Made by a program: the position numbers and the translations under genes. The notes beneath the pieces are model-generated. The model was not told where the DNA came from. It ran no database searches and saw nothing but the letters and a program-made list of their open reading frames with translations. Shown here piece by piece: positions 24,628 through 36,425 of a DNA stretch of 64,000 nucleotides (the first letter of the stretch is position 1; every line of letters begins with the position of its first letter). The stretch is from Argentina anserina (Eukaryota > Streptophyta > Magnoliopsida > Rosales > Rosaceae), in contig NC_065874.1 in the NCBI RefSeq assembly GCF_933775445.1, forward strand, positions 25,428,501-25,492,500. Direction: 5' to 3'.

Positions 24628-25502
24628 TAGGGGTGGATACGCAAACCCGAAAACCGAAAAAAATCACATATGAATTCAAATCGAATTCAAAAAAACAGAA
24701 AATTGAAAAAAAATCGAACCGAAAATAAAAAAAACTGAACCGAACCGATTATGTTTGGGTTGAGTTTTGAGTTCAGTCATTCATAAACCGAACGAAACCG
24801 AACCGACCCAAATTATCCGAAGTCAACGGTCAATGTCATCGTTTTGATATATTTTTCATTTTTTATCAAAAAAATTGAACAAAACTAAAGTCAGCATAAA
24901 ACTAATTGACCTACTCAATCATGCGGTCTCTCTCGTCTCTCAGACAAAAAAAAAACTTATGATCATCTCTCACTTTCTAAACTCTTACTCCTTAGTTTAA
25001 CACTCTACTACAAATTTACTTCAATCTGCAATGCCAGTCCACATAGTTCTTCCCTCGCTCCTCTCTCCTCCCTCGACCTCTATCTCATGTCGCCTCTCTT
25101 TGTATCTTGACTCTAAGATTGAATTCTTTGATCAATGATTCTGATAATGTTTCATATCTTGTAAGTTCTTCTATGATTTTAACGCAACAATATTTTTTGT
25201 ACTTGGAGCTAAATATGGATTATGGAAATGTTAGAATTAATAATGCTTAGAATAATCAATTGGATATTTTATGTTTGATATTGACGTTAAACTTTGTACT
25301 TTGAAATTAATATCTAATATTACGTATTTTATGTATGGGTAAAATTGAAAAAAACCGAACCGAACCGAACTATACAGGTTGGGTTGAGTTGTGGGTCAGA
25401 ATCTCTAAAATGAAAAAACCTAACCGAACCGAAAATGTAAAAATTGAGTTGGGTTATGGGTTTTGCCCAAAACCGAAACGCATTGAACGGTGTCCACCCC
25501 TA
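24628..25502. mobile_element. Non-autonomous hAT-like element
   Basis: The left end reads TAGGGGTGGATACGC and the right end CGGTGTCCACCCCTA. Reverse complemented, the right end begins TAGGGGTGGACACCG, so the inverted repeats agree over about 14 bp. Subterminal AACCGAACCGAAC runs appear near both ends in related form. Flanks GTTGGGAAT and GTTGGAAT resemble an imperfect 8-bp target duplication. These traits fit hAT elements. No transposase frame is present. Confidence 0.65.
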
Positions 25503-25857
25503 GTTGGAATCGGGTAATTTTTGAACATGGTCATTAATTGGAAGATTATGACGCATGAAACTTCTTGGCTTGGTGACTTAAAGTCGGTGAAGTGTCTTCT
25601 TCTTCTTCTTCTTCTTCTTCTGTGAAGGAACCAACTGGCAGATTCTTTCCGACAACTTGGATGCCAGAAAATTATGAATCATTGTACATAATTACATACA
25701 GCTATTCTCCCACTAATTATATTGGATACGTCATTAGCCTGTGATGGATTAAAACATAGGAAACAAATTGTATGCGGGTTGTAACTAGCCTTACCATTTG
25801 GTTGTATTAATACTAGCTAATTCATATATCATATTTTCACGTTAATAATTACAAAAT
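25503..25857. other. Short intergenic segment with a CTT microsatellite
   Basis: A run of about nine CTT units lies at 25596-25621. The rest is AT-rich with no gene. It ends at AAAAT (25853-25857), the left target duplication of the following Copia element. Confidence 0.6.
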
Positions 25858-26040
25858 TGTTCCGGAAGAATTATTATTCTACCATTATGTGTGTCTTAGC
25901 CTAATAGGTTTCCTGTTAGGAGATAGATTAACATCTCCGTAATAGATTAGGACTCCGAATCCTACGGGATTGTAGTTTTATAATGCCTATATATAGGCCC
26001 CCATATCATTCAATAATACACAATTTTTCATCCTGAAACA
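25858..26040 (+). repeat. Left LTR of the Copia element
   Basis: It begins TGTTCCGGAAGAATTATTAT and ends CATCCTGAAACA. A TATA-like CCTATATATAGGCC lies at about 25986, some 50 bp before the end. It matches the LTR at 32249-32431 with only scattered substitutions. Confidence 0.9.
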
Positions 26041-26104
26041 TGTTATCAGCACGTTGCTCTAAAACCTTGAACTTTTAGAGCCCTAGAAATTTTTCTCTTC
26101 TCCA

Positions 26105-26525
26105 CCGCCGGCCGCCGTCGTCTCCGGCCTCGTCGGCGCAGCCCCTGCTCGCCGTTGTTGCAGCCCCCCCGCTGCTACCCCCGCATCCCTGCGCGCAGCC
26201 AGCCTTGCTGCCCCTGCAACTTCTGCCTTGCTGCCCTGCACTGCAGCCCCCGCATCGCAGCCCCTGCTCGCTGCCCCTACACGCACGCACGCAGCCCTGC
26301 ACGCTGCCCCTGCAACACCCATGCACGCGACCCCTGCAGCCCCCGCATCGTAGCCCTTGCAGGCCCTGATCGCCGCCCCTACACGCACGCACGCAGCCCC
26401 GCACGCAGCCCTGCACGCTGCCTCTGCAACACCCCTGCTCGCGACACCTGCAGCCCCGCTCGCGACCTCTGCAGCCACGCTCGCGACACCTGTAGCCCCG
26501 CTCGCGACACCTGCAGCCGAGCAGA
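26105..26525 (+). repeat. GC-rich GCAGCCCCTGC-type minisatellite in the Copia leader
   Basis: Motifs such as GCAGCCCCTGC, CACGCTGCCCCTGCAACACC and GCTCGCGACACCTGCAGCCC recur with variation across about 420 bp. The composition contrasts sharply with the AT-rich surroundings. Open frames on both strands encode Ala/Arg/Cys/Gly-rich strings, which is a by-product of the repeats. Confidence 0.75.
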
Positions 26526-29149
26526 ATAGCCATTTGGGCTTCATACTATATTTTCTTTTCCTTTTCCTTTTTCCTATTTCATTATTTAAATGTTCATTGG
26601 CACGTTTTTATTTCTAACGATATTTCACGTGCTCGTATGGGAAAAATCATTGCTCGTCGTACTATGGCGATGCCATTCATGCCGAGATGGACGATACTTT
26701 TGCCATCTACATACGATTTCGATCGTATCCTCCCAAGATTTTTATGTCATCGGACGAAGATCGAAAAAGGAATTCAACAAGCAACTTCATGCATGACGAT
26801 CGATTTGCAGACAATTTACTTATATGTGGTCTATTTGGCAGACCAACAAGTATGTTTTTCTTAAAGTTGCTGCTTTTGAACATATGTATATAAATTATCG
26901 GGCGCTATTAGCTTTTTTCATGTCTTCTTTTTCGGCCTTTCTTATAACGCCGATGAGACCAAAGAGGGATATGATTCCCCTCTTGGTCGACGTTTTTCGT
27001 GTGACGGTCTTGGGGGAGTCACGTTATTATTTAAAAACGAAGATATCAATTTCGTGTGGTCGCCTGAGTGCACCGCTGTTTTGGGTGCGATCATGAGAAT
27101 CGCCGATATGCATCGATTATTTTGTGATACATCACAACCCTTCTAATTCCGGTTACATACTTGAATAGTTTCGATTATTCGAAACCTATACAACCCTCGT
27201 TTCTTATGGATGCATCGCCATCGCGACTGTTATTTGAATGTTTGAGTTTTCTTAAAATCATGTCTATAAACGATAATCCCAAGGTCTACGTACTCATTTA
27301 TTTGAGTTGATTCATTACTCTGATGCATTACTATTTGCTGACAAAAGATCCCAAAAATAACGAATTCTATGGGACACACTTAAAGTGATTTAATGAACGT
27401 CTATGACGTTGTATTATCAGAGTTGACCTTGATGCATACTCCACATCAAAGAAACGCATGCTATTTTTGGCAACTGTATCTATTTCTTGAGGGAATTTTG
27501 GAGATGGAAACGTAACATTCTTCCATTCTCAAGTAAGCACATTTTTGAGCCTCAGGCTAAGGGTCCGCCCAATCCGATATGCAAGATTTTGTTGCTACAG
27601 ACTTTTGATTAGTTAATCTATTTTGACTATGTCTTCTGCTTACTATTTTTCAAGTATGACGTTGGCACTGCCATGATTATTGCTCGACTTTAGCTTAAGT
27701 CGTCTATTGGAATTGGAAGCTTGTTTGTGTTGTATTAAATATTGGCATATTCTATAAAATTTCTCGTATTTCTTGTTTACAAGATGGACTCGTGAGAATT
27801 TTATTTGCCTTGGCTTAGCATGCATGGTCAACGTTTGCAACTCACGTGGTTTTTAAATTAGCTGCTTTTGGGTTACATGGGACCCCAATAGCACTACATT
27901 GTGATTTTGGACATTAAAATTTGGAAAACGGACCTCGGAACGTCAAAACTGACGTCGTTTTTTCCGGTTACTGTTCCGGCGTTTCCGGAACGTTTTCCGG
28001 CGTATTCGTCGCCTTCCGGCGTTCCCTGTCGAACCTGAAGCTACGGCCTCCATATTGGCCAGGTCCGGCCACCGCCGGCCGGATTTCCGGCAATCGGTGC
28101 CGCAGGCTTCCGACGTTTTTTTCCGTCGTTTCTCGTCATTTTTCCGGCATATCTCAGAAGTTCTTGCTGCCATGTTTTCCTAGTCCAAAATTCACCCGGT
28201 TTTGAGTTAATTTGACATGGTTTTCCGGTTAATTTTCCGGTTTTCTCCAAGTCGTTTCATAGCTCAAATGATTTTATTATTATTGGTGACCACCCGCACC
28301 AATTGGATGGTTTTTACCACCCAAATTGTTTGGTATTCAACTACTCCAATACCATGTTTTTCCAACTCTTGAGTTGAAGAATGTAGTTCTATTGCCATGT
28401 GATACATTCGATGGGATTGTCATTTGTTTCAATCCCCTCTCTTACAATATCCTACGGCGTATTGTGTAGAAAAGTTCACCGCGTCGTTGATTCTCTTAAT
28501 CTTCATTTTGAGAATGTCCTGCCGTGAAATCGAGTGTCTTGCTAATTGCGTAACCACCTACACTGTCATACGGCGCAGGTAGTTATTTTACGAATCTCGT
28601 GCGGAGATTGTATTCTATATCTTCGTGCCTTGCTAAGTTTTAAAGACCCTACATGCCAATGATGGATTTTCATCTTGATATTTGTGTTCAGAATGGAGAG
28701 GAATAAATCTGTCAGATTTCATTGACAGTATATTTTTCAAGCTTCGACAGTAGCTTTGTTAGCCTGCAGACATAGTTTTGCTTGCCTGCAGCAGTAGCTT
28801 TCTGTAACTCAAGATTCTTTGAATCATGGGTTCGGTTTTACTGTCTTCTCGGTTTTGACATGATCGTTTTTTTTGTCATTTTGAACAAGATATGATGATT
28901 CGAGTTCTTTGAAATTCACATGATCATCTATTTTTCATGTTCACGTAGCGATTGGAGGACCACCTCACCCATGCTCTACACGGTGAGGCCGAGCCTATCC
29001 GTGCCATGCACGGTGAGACCGAGCCTGCCTATTTCAGCGGCTCCATGGCATTAAGGCCGTCAGTGGCGGCATCCCCTCCTTCACAGGAGCTTGTGATGCC
29101 TCCCGTGTTTTCTGATGCCTCCATGGTAATCTCTGATGCCCATAGCTCA

Positions 29150-30120
29150 TTTTGCAAAGCTTGTTCTTTTGCTAGATTTCAAGGAAGTCCTTATTTGCTA
29201 AGGCTCCAACCAAGAATATTCCATTCTTACGAAGTATTTAAGGTGACATTAGTGGACCCTATCCAACCGAATGAGGACATTTTTTGGTATTTTTATGGTA
29301 TAGGTTAAGAGCATCGACGCGTTGGTCACACGTCACTTTGCTTTCCACAAGAAATGCTGCATTCACTAAAGTTTTTAGCTATGATCATCATCCTAAGGGC
29401 TCACCACCCTTCCTATCCTCTCAAATCTATTTGAATGGATACCGTTGGAGAGTTCACCTCCACGACTTTGATGATTTCGTTTTGCATGTCTACTGGGATC
29501 GTCGTTGAACATATTATTCCTCATATTCATTCACAGTACGATCCAGCAGAGCTCGGACTTGGTTATGGGTACTAACCTGCCGATTTTTGCATGGAGATAT
29601 GTAATTATGTTGTGTGCAGCGACACTTATTCGTTTTAGACCCACAACTTGCCAAGCGTTTAGTGCGTACCAGATGGTTACTGGATACGATCCCAATGTTC
29701 TTTTCCTTAAACGCCTATTTGGTTAAAGTTTTTTATGTGCCTCTATTGTAGTTAACTCAATGAGTCTACTTGAAACGTTTTAGTATTCTGGTTGGTTATG
29801 ATTTATGAATCACCAACACTTGTCCGCTATTTCCAATCTACAACCGTTGATCTCTATCATGCGATATTAGTAGACGGTCACTTTGATGAGACATCCTTCC
29901 CGTCGTTAGGGGGAGATATGGAATGCTCCCATTCCGGTTTTAACGCCAGGAATTGACGTGGTGTGGCACTATGTCTCATTAAGATCCCGCACTACTCAAA
30001 GTGAGCAAATGTGCAACGCATTATCTACCTCCAGAAAGTCAAAGATTCGATGCTCAATGAATTTACCGATATTGCGAAAGTGATGAGATCACACATAAAT
30101 GCTGTGATGTGCTGGTAAGG
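29150..30120 (+). pseudogene. Copia integrase remnant
   Basis: Conserved Copia blocks appear in fragments: FCKACSFARFQGSPY, VDPIQPNEDIFWYF (start of the integrase core), ASTRWSHVTLLSTRNAAFTK, TNLPIFAWRYVIMLCAATLI, RFRPTTCQAFSAYQMVTGYD and VDGHFDETSFPSLGGDM. The frames shift between blocks and stops occur. The central catalytic part of the integrase is largely lost. Confidence 0.8.
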
Positions 30121-32110
30121 TTGGAACTCTCAGAATATGAGAGAATTTCATATGACCTGGTCCTAGCACCGTTGGCACCATCCCTTACAGTGGGAAAGAA
30201 GCCGGCGATGGCACCATCGTACGCCGTGGTGTTGTCGCCGCTCGTGGTATTGCACCACAAAACAAGGGCGGCAAATGCAAAGATGGACTAGTAAGGGTCA
30301 TAGCTTCGGTCTTGGCTCCTGCCTAGATGAGGGGAAGACCATTATTCTCTGGAATCAAAACCAGAAAGAAGCGAAGTGCGTAGGCACAAGTATTTCGCTC
30401 ATCATCAAGAGATATTCTCTAAACATGTGTATCAACTAAGTTTCTGTGGGACGCTACCGACTCATTTTGTTGATGTTAGAGAAGAATAGAAATCTCACAA
30501 ATTGATCGTATACAGCGCGCGTGTGTGTTTAATGGATTGATCTCCCATGATTGATGACATATTCGCTTATGCTCTTATTCCGTTGTAAAGCATCAACGAT
30601 GAGCAACTTGACCGAAGTGGAAAGAATTAATACAGGCTGAACTAGACTTGTTATGTTGGTCGTTGTTCGTAAGTGTAATGAGAAAGATGAAGTCATGCGA
30701 TATATGTAGGACTTATGGCGCAAAGATTGACTCATTATCCTAGTATTGACTACGATGAGTTATATTCTCTCTTTATGGACATAATTTCTTTCCGCTACTT
30801 GATCAGTAGTAGTGCCCATGAAAACTGATTTGCAACATATGATAGTGGTCATTGAATATCTGTAAAGGGATCTTGACGCAGATATGAGAGTGCCTGAGGG
30901 ACTTTAAATGCCTCCAAACCACGGAGAGCTTATGTAATCAGATTGCGACGTTCGAGAGAACGTAGTACAATCGTTTGCAAGAACTCATACCCATATGTGT
31001 TCATATGAAAGCTAATTCTTGATTCTCTATTCCGTCTAAGTATAGATGATGAAGAGATTCAATGAGCTATACATTCATACATGTTAGTGTTGGGACACTA
31101 TTGCTTTCATTATGACGTGATTAACTATGCGCTTATGCATTGTCATTGGACTTGCATTGCTTCTTTGACATGGGTTTAGTTCTACACTTAGTGAACCAAC
31201 ACAAATCCTATCCACACCAACGCCGCCAGCAGCTCCAGCAACATCAACGTACGCCTTAGTGTAGCAGTCGACACTGGTAGCGTAGAGGATGCGTACGGTT
31301 CCGTCTTGGACCAAAATCAGTCCTTCATTGGTCCATTCCCCCATTCTTTTTGTGAAAGACACATTGAATGTGACAAATCAGAATCTGTCCAGTTTCGTAG
31401 GTCAACTTCAACGAGACCTACAAGACAGCTCGCTCGATGAAATATAGTGAAATTAGTACCGTTGGAAAGGTCTATGTGTCTACTTTCCAGGGCTACCAAC
31501 CATTTGTGTATAGCTATCATATTGAGTGAGTTATGGCCGTTTTAGCAAAGTAGGACATTTATGTCCAGAAATTTGCAGGTCAGTCAACTTCAACAGAGCA
31601 TTGTGAACTGCTCCGATTGGATGAGGTTGTGAACCTTATGTCACTGGAAAGCCACGGGTGTCTACTTTTCAGAACATTTTACAGTTCGCTGATACCTATT
31701 TTAACGAAGAAGTTATGGCCGTTTAAGTGAGTGAAGGTCATTCTATCCGAGAATCTGATTTTCATTGCAAACTCTTGTTTTGAGTTGTTATGCAATCTTG
31801 TTTCCTAAGATCTAAGTTTGGCTAAGTATAGCATGTATGATCTAAGGATGTATGGCTAGATTAATGATTAATCATTAGCCCAAGACTACGTTTGAGAAGC
31901 ATGTAATGAACGTTGTGTACGTTGTTCTTTGTACTCCATGATTATGGCACTAATCAGGAGGAGTTGTTTCGTAGACTTCAGGGGGAGTCTAGCTCACATG
32001 ATGCTATTAAATGTAGACGGTGGGTTGTGCTCTTTTTCCCTTTGATCAAGCTTTTGTTTTTACCCAAGAGGTTTTTATTTTGCTTGACAAGGTTTTTACC
32101 GAGGCAACGA

Positions 32111-32304
32111 TGTGTGCACCATGCAACCTAGGCATGCGACACAAGGGGGAGTGTTTCGGAAGAATTACTATTCTACCATTGTGTGTGTCTTAGCCTAATA
32201 GGTTTCCTGTGTGCACCATGCAACCTAGGCATGCGACACAAGGGGGAGTGTTTCGGAAGAATTACTATTCTACCATTGTGTGTGTCTTAGCCTAATAGGT
32301 TTCC
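32111..32304 (+). repeat. 97-bp tandem duplication across the 3' LTR border
   Basis: The unit starting TGTGTGCACCATGCAACC (32111) repeats at 32208. Each copy contains the purine tract, the start of the LTR and its first roughly 50 bases. The element therefore shows a partial extra LTR start before the complete right LTR at 32249. Replication slippage or a strand-transfer error during reverse transcription would explain it. Confidence 0.85.
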
Positions 32305-32431
32305 TGTTAGGAGATAGATTAACATCTCCGTAATAGATTAGGACTCCGAATCCTACGAGATTGTGGTTTTGTAATGCCTATATATAGGCCCTCATATCAT
32401 TCAATAATACACAATTTTTCATCCTAAAACA
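32249..32431 (+). repeat. Right LTR of the Copia element
   Basis: It begins TGTTTCGGAAGAATTACTAT and ends CATCCTAAAACA, followed by the AAAAT target duplication. It is near-identical to the left LTR, so the insertion is not ancient even though the coding part is decayed. Confidence 0.9.
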
Positions 32432-34511
32432 AAAATGTTATTTTTAATGAAAAGCCAATCATGCTCTAGATTATTATTAAAAACAATTTGTAGTTCTTGT
32501 TTATATCATTTATTTTTTCAATTTTTTTTAAAATGTAATAAAAATATTCGATATTTACAAAATATGCTTGAAATATATATATATATATATATATGCGCAC
32601 GTGAAATATATATATATACATATATATAGTAATTATATTAATTAATTATAATCATTAATTAATCGTAAATATAAATAAATTAAATATTAAAAAGTCATGA
32701 ATCGTACATATGATATTAATTAAGATATGTATACTATAGAAAAAATAACATTTGTTATCTTACCTATCCTCTTAAATCGATTATACCCTAATAAAAGAAT
32801 ATTTCATTTCAGAAAAAAAAGAGCAAAATAATCTTACCAAAAGTGTTCATATAAATAAATGTTGTAAGGTAACTAAATCGTTTGAAATTAAAAAATAAAT
32901 TAATAAGCTATCCAAATTATATATCTCCATTAAAATATTTCCTTAAGAAAAACGAAAATATTTCTTAATTTAATAATCATAATGAATAAATGAAATGTTG
33001 TAATTAGAAGCATTATTTTGATAAAAAAGAAATGATAAAAAGAAAAAAACTTATAATAATTTAGAACTGTTAGATTATAATGATATGATTCTTTTCATTT
33101 AAAAATGACATTTTGTGATTATTGTAATTGCTGACACTGCAATGTGACGTGGCATGACACGTAGAATTGTGACGCTGGATTTGGTGTCATATTATGACGC
33201 CCTAGCATTCCTCACTTTGGTATTTAAAACAAATGTGCAATATCTTTGTAGGGGAAGATGTTTATAATTTATATCTTGTCCTAACAAAACTTTAGCTAAA
33301 GGTTAGGCAAGGTTACTGACTTGCGTGTTCAAGCAGACCCTTGTTTATATTTCTGCAGCATTTTTGTTACACCTTGTTGTCACAGTAGTCAACTTCAAAG
33401 TGACGACCAGTGCCCTAGCCTGGCCTTATGTATCAACCTCACAAGATTTGCTGCTATGAAAAGATGCAAAGAAAGTCTAATTGGGCATGCATCTGTATAG
33501 CTACACAATAGAGTTGACATTTTGTTGATGATAGAAGTCAAATGCATTTGTGGCTGCAGATAATGAGAAGATGACACTGAAAACTTATCATAAAAAAAAA
33601 AATTGGAAAGTGAAAACTTATGACAATGAAATGCAAGGAAATGTCCTGAATTCATTGACATCGTCGAGATTTTTCATAGAGATTATTCAATATAAGCTGC
33701 AGTAAGCTTAGGGGGTTGTTTAAGAGGTTTCAGGTTTCAACACTTGCGTTAGATTAGATAAGTTTAGCTGCTTTTCCACAACTAGCTCAAGTCTGTTGGC
33801 TACTTGGCTGTCACTAGTCAACAAATTTTCCAAAGTGGAAAAATATATATGGTTTTTCACTCACCCAATTAGCTCACCTAGCTAGGCAAACCTGCTCGGT
33901 TACCTGACCTCTCCATTTTATTTTCATCCATCATTGTTGGAAAAATACCACTGGAACTTGATTTAAGCCATAATAGAGATATTTGTTGTTTCATTTCAGC
34001 TATCTGAAGTTCTCATAGCCTCTTTTGTAGTCTTCATTCTTGTGAAGTATCATCTTTTGTAATTTATAACTACATAATTCTAATATTACACCTTCAGTTT
34101 TGTAGGCGGTAGAACCGTAGAAGGTGGAGTGCCTAACCTTACAAGTACCTCACTCGTATGTGTAAAAATCATATAAAGTTGCTCATGGTGTCCAATGGTG
34201 TCGATACACCTTACATCGCCTGAAGCAGTAGTTAGTGAAATATTTATGTACTCAAACAGTGATCATTAGTTCGTTACTACAAAACGTAACCACAAAACAC
34301 TTTGTTTTTGGCAACGAGAGAGATTCATTAAAACCAACAAAGGAACAAACAAAGAGAAACCCAACCCTCCTAACAAGCCTATCTAATGCCGTCAAGGATG
34401 GCCATTGTACACCAATCACTTGGATAGAGACCTCGCAAAGCTAAGGAAGCAACACGACCGACTGCTTTGCTAGTGTTCCTGCTAGACCAAAACCAGCTGA
34501 TTTTCCGGGTT
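32432..34511. other. AT-rich intergenic DNA
   Basis: No gene was recognised. There is an AT microsatellite near 32575-32595, very AT-rich sequence to 33120, and short open frames without similarity. The last 130 bp contains a possible LINE RNase H scrap listed separately. Confidence 0.5.
34379..34507 (-). pseudogene. Possible RNase H-like (LINE) fragment
   Basis: The minus strand reads ISWFWSSRNTSKAVGRVASLAL and then GLYPSDWCTM. This resembles the C-terminal end of plant LINE-type RNase H domains, where a W-x-x-R-x-x-N-x-x-A-D pattern is typical. The usual Asp is absent and only about 40 residues align by eye, so this call is weak. Confidence 0.3.
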
Positions 34512-34695
34512 GACAGTGAAAGGTTAGCTTGAGCAAGAAGAAAATAGAGAGAGGATTGAATGTAACTAATCCTGTTGTAATTGATATTTCTAGACAACTG
34601 TGAATTACATGAGAGGATTAAGCTATTTAAGGCTTAGCTGAGCTAAACTAAGTCTAATTAATTCTAATTACTCTGACTAAGTGACTACACTAACA
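34512..34695 (-). repeat. 3' LTR of the old Copia element
   Basis: On the minus strand it begins TGTTAGTGTAGTCACTTAG right after a purine tract. It contains a TATA-like CTTAAATAGC region and probably ends near 34512-34518 (CTTTCA or CTGTCA). The exact end is uncertain because no partner LTR is in the window. Confidence 0.6.
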
Positions 34696-34794
34696 CCCTC
34701 CCTCAGCTTTATGGCAGGTTTAGCTAACATCAAGCTGTTACATAAGTACCAATGCTGAGGAGAACACATGCCCTTTGTAAAAATATCAGTTAAC

Positions 34795-35800
34795 TGTTAG
34801 AAAAAACAGTGATATATTGCATATATAATTTAAAAAGTCGAATTATAAATAATTATAAATCAGAAACGAAGAACATGAAAAGAAATTCAACCAAAATACC
34901 GAACGATTGGTGATGGAAGAACTAGTCGAGACGTGTGTGATACCACAATGTCCTTAAGACGTTTACGCCTCCTCTATCGGTGCAAGGATGCTTGGTCTTG
35001 TCTCCTAGGATATAACGATTAAACGATTCTCGGAAGTTGCACTACTAACTAGAACCTTCAACGAACTCGAAAGGTACATATTTCTATCACCAGAGAAAAA
35101 CTAAGAATTTTGAGAGTGGGAGAGGATTGTGTTTCGAATGGGATGGTTTTACAATGAAAGGATGGTGGCTATTTATACAGTGATGATTTGCAATCAGCAA
35201 TAAATAAGATGACTGTTATAGAAATCAAAAGATTCATAATATATATGAGTTATATATGTTACAAGCACTGATTTCAATTCTGTTATAATTCTCCATAACA
35301 CACAATAACTCAGTTGTTACAAAAGAAGAATTTGAACAGTCAAGAGAATTTGAAAAGTCAAAACTGAATTTTCGGAAATGCAAAAAGAATATGCGTTCCG
35401 ACCCTCAATTCGGTGTTGCATTCGTGTCCGCAGGTCGCACGGGCATATACGAGTTTCCCTTGTGACCTGGGATTTGCACCCCCCCTGCGCGTGCGCGAGA
35501 AGGTATAAGGGGGTTTACACACTTTACAATCCATACACAATGGATTGTATATAAAGTCTTTTCAACACTTCTCTTTTCCAATGTGGGACAAACACCTTTC
35601 CCTCATTCTAAGTAGCCATCTTTGAGTGACAATTTCTTATTCACTCACAAACCAAATTACACAAACAAACATATAATTTTGTAGCCCTCATTATGAAGAA
35701 CTCAAATCCATGTTCATCTTTGATTAATTATAAGTTTAACTTAATTAAATTAATCAATTGAAATTTAGTTTTAAATGGTTTTTCTAACCATTTTCCAACA
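34795..35800 (-). repeat. 3' LTR of the nested Copia element
   Basis: The lower-coordinate copy lies next to a purine tract (TGTGGGGAAT on the minus strand) at 35801-35810, which identifies it as the 3' LTR. It includes a C-rich patch near 35480 and TATA-like AT-rich segments. Confidence 0.9.
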
Positions 35801-36425
35801 ATTCCCCACATGAATGAAATTGGCCACCAAAGACTCGATAGAATTTGGTGATAGATTTCTACGGTTGAAACTTGCATAGGATAGGTAGGTTTGACCCTTT
35901 GAACCTTCCCTTATGAAAGTATGCTTACTTTACTATCTAAATAGTAGACGCGATGTCTTTGAACTATTCGTCATTTATGTAAATGATGACATACTTCACA
36001 TAGGAGTCTCCTTGGTACACTTCGGTTCTCATTTTTTAGCCCATTTCGGCCATGGAACACACGCCTGGTTCTGCAAGTAGTTTGATAAGAATTATGCCCT
36101 CATTAACTCCCCTAGAAGCGGCCCCACTTCTCTCTTGCATAGGTGATCTCTTAATTAAGAGTAACCCGCATTACTCTGCTCGATTTCTTGACACATAAGA
36201 ATCATTAAAAGTTTTAGCTTAACCTCATCCTTACGGGTATCACTGTTTTTCATCATAGAAATGGACTTGGGGAACTCCCCACAGTGATCCGAACTCATCT
36301 CCACAATTTGGTTTTCCCTTTTGAACCTAGATCTTGGGATCTCTAGTCAGCTAGGTTGGATATCCACTGTAGTGATTTTTCATTTCCAATGGGCTTTAGT
36401 CCCATTCCCTTCGATGATTTTTCAA

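Larger units (their letters stand above)
25858..32431 (+). mobile_element. Copia LTR retrotransposon (degenerate), AAAAT target duplication
   Basis: Two 183-184 bp LTRs (25858-26040 and 32249-32431) run TGTT...AAACA and are flanked by AAAAT on both sides (25853-25857 and 32432-32436). Immediately inside the left LTR is TGTTATCAGCACG, a probable primer-binding region. A purine tract (ACAAGGGGGAG, 32238-32248) abuts the right LTR. Recognisable integrase pieces lie at 29150-30120, and weak reverse-transcriptase traces follow to about 31000. All are riddled with stops. No intact protein remains, so it could move only with help from another element. Confidence 0.9.

Noticed and set aside
26083..26544. 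Two overlapping ~150-codon Ala/Arg/Cys/Gly-rich frames on the minus strand
   Set aside because: They arise from the GC-rich minisatellite in the Copia leader; three frames are open at once, which signals repeat composition and not coding.
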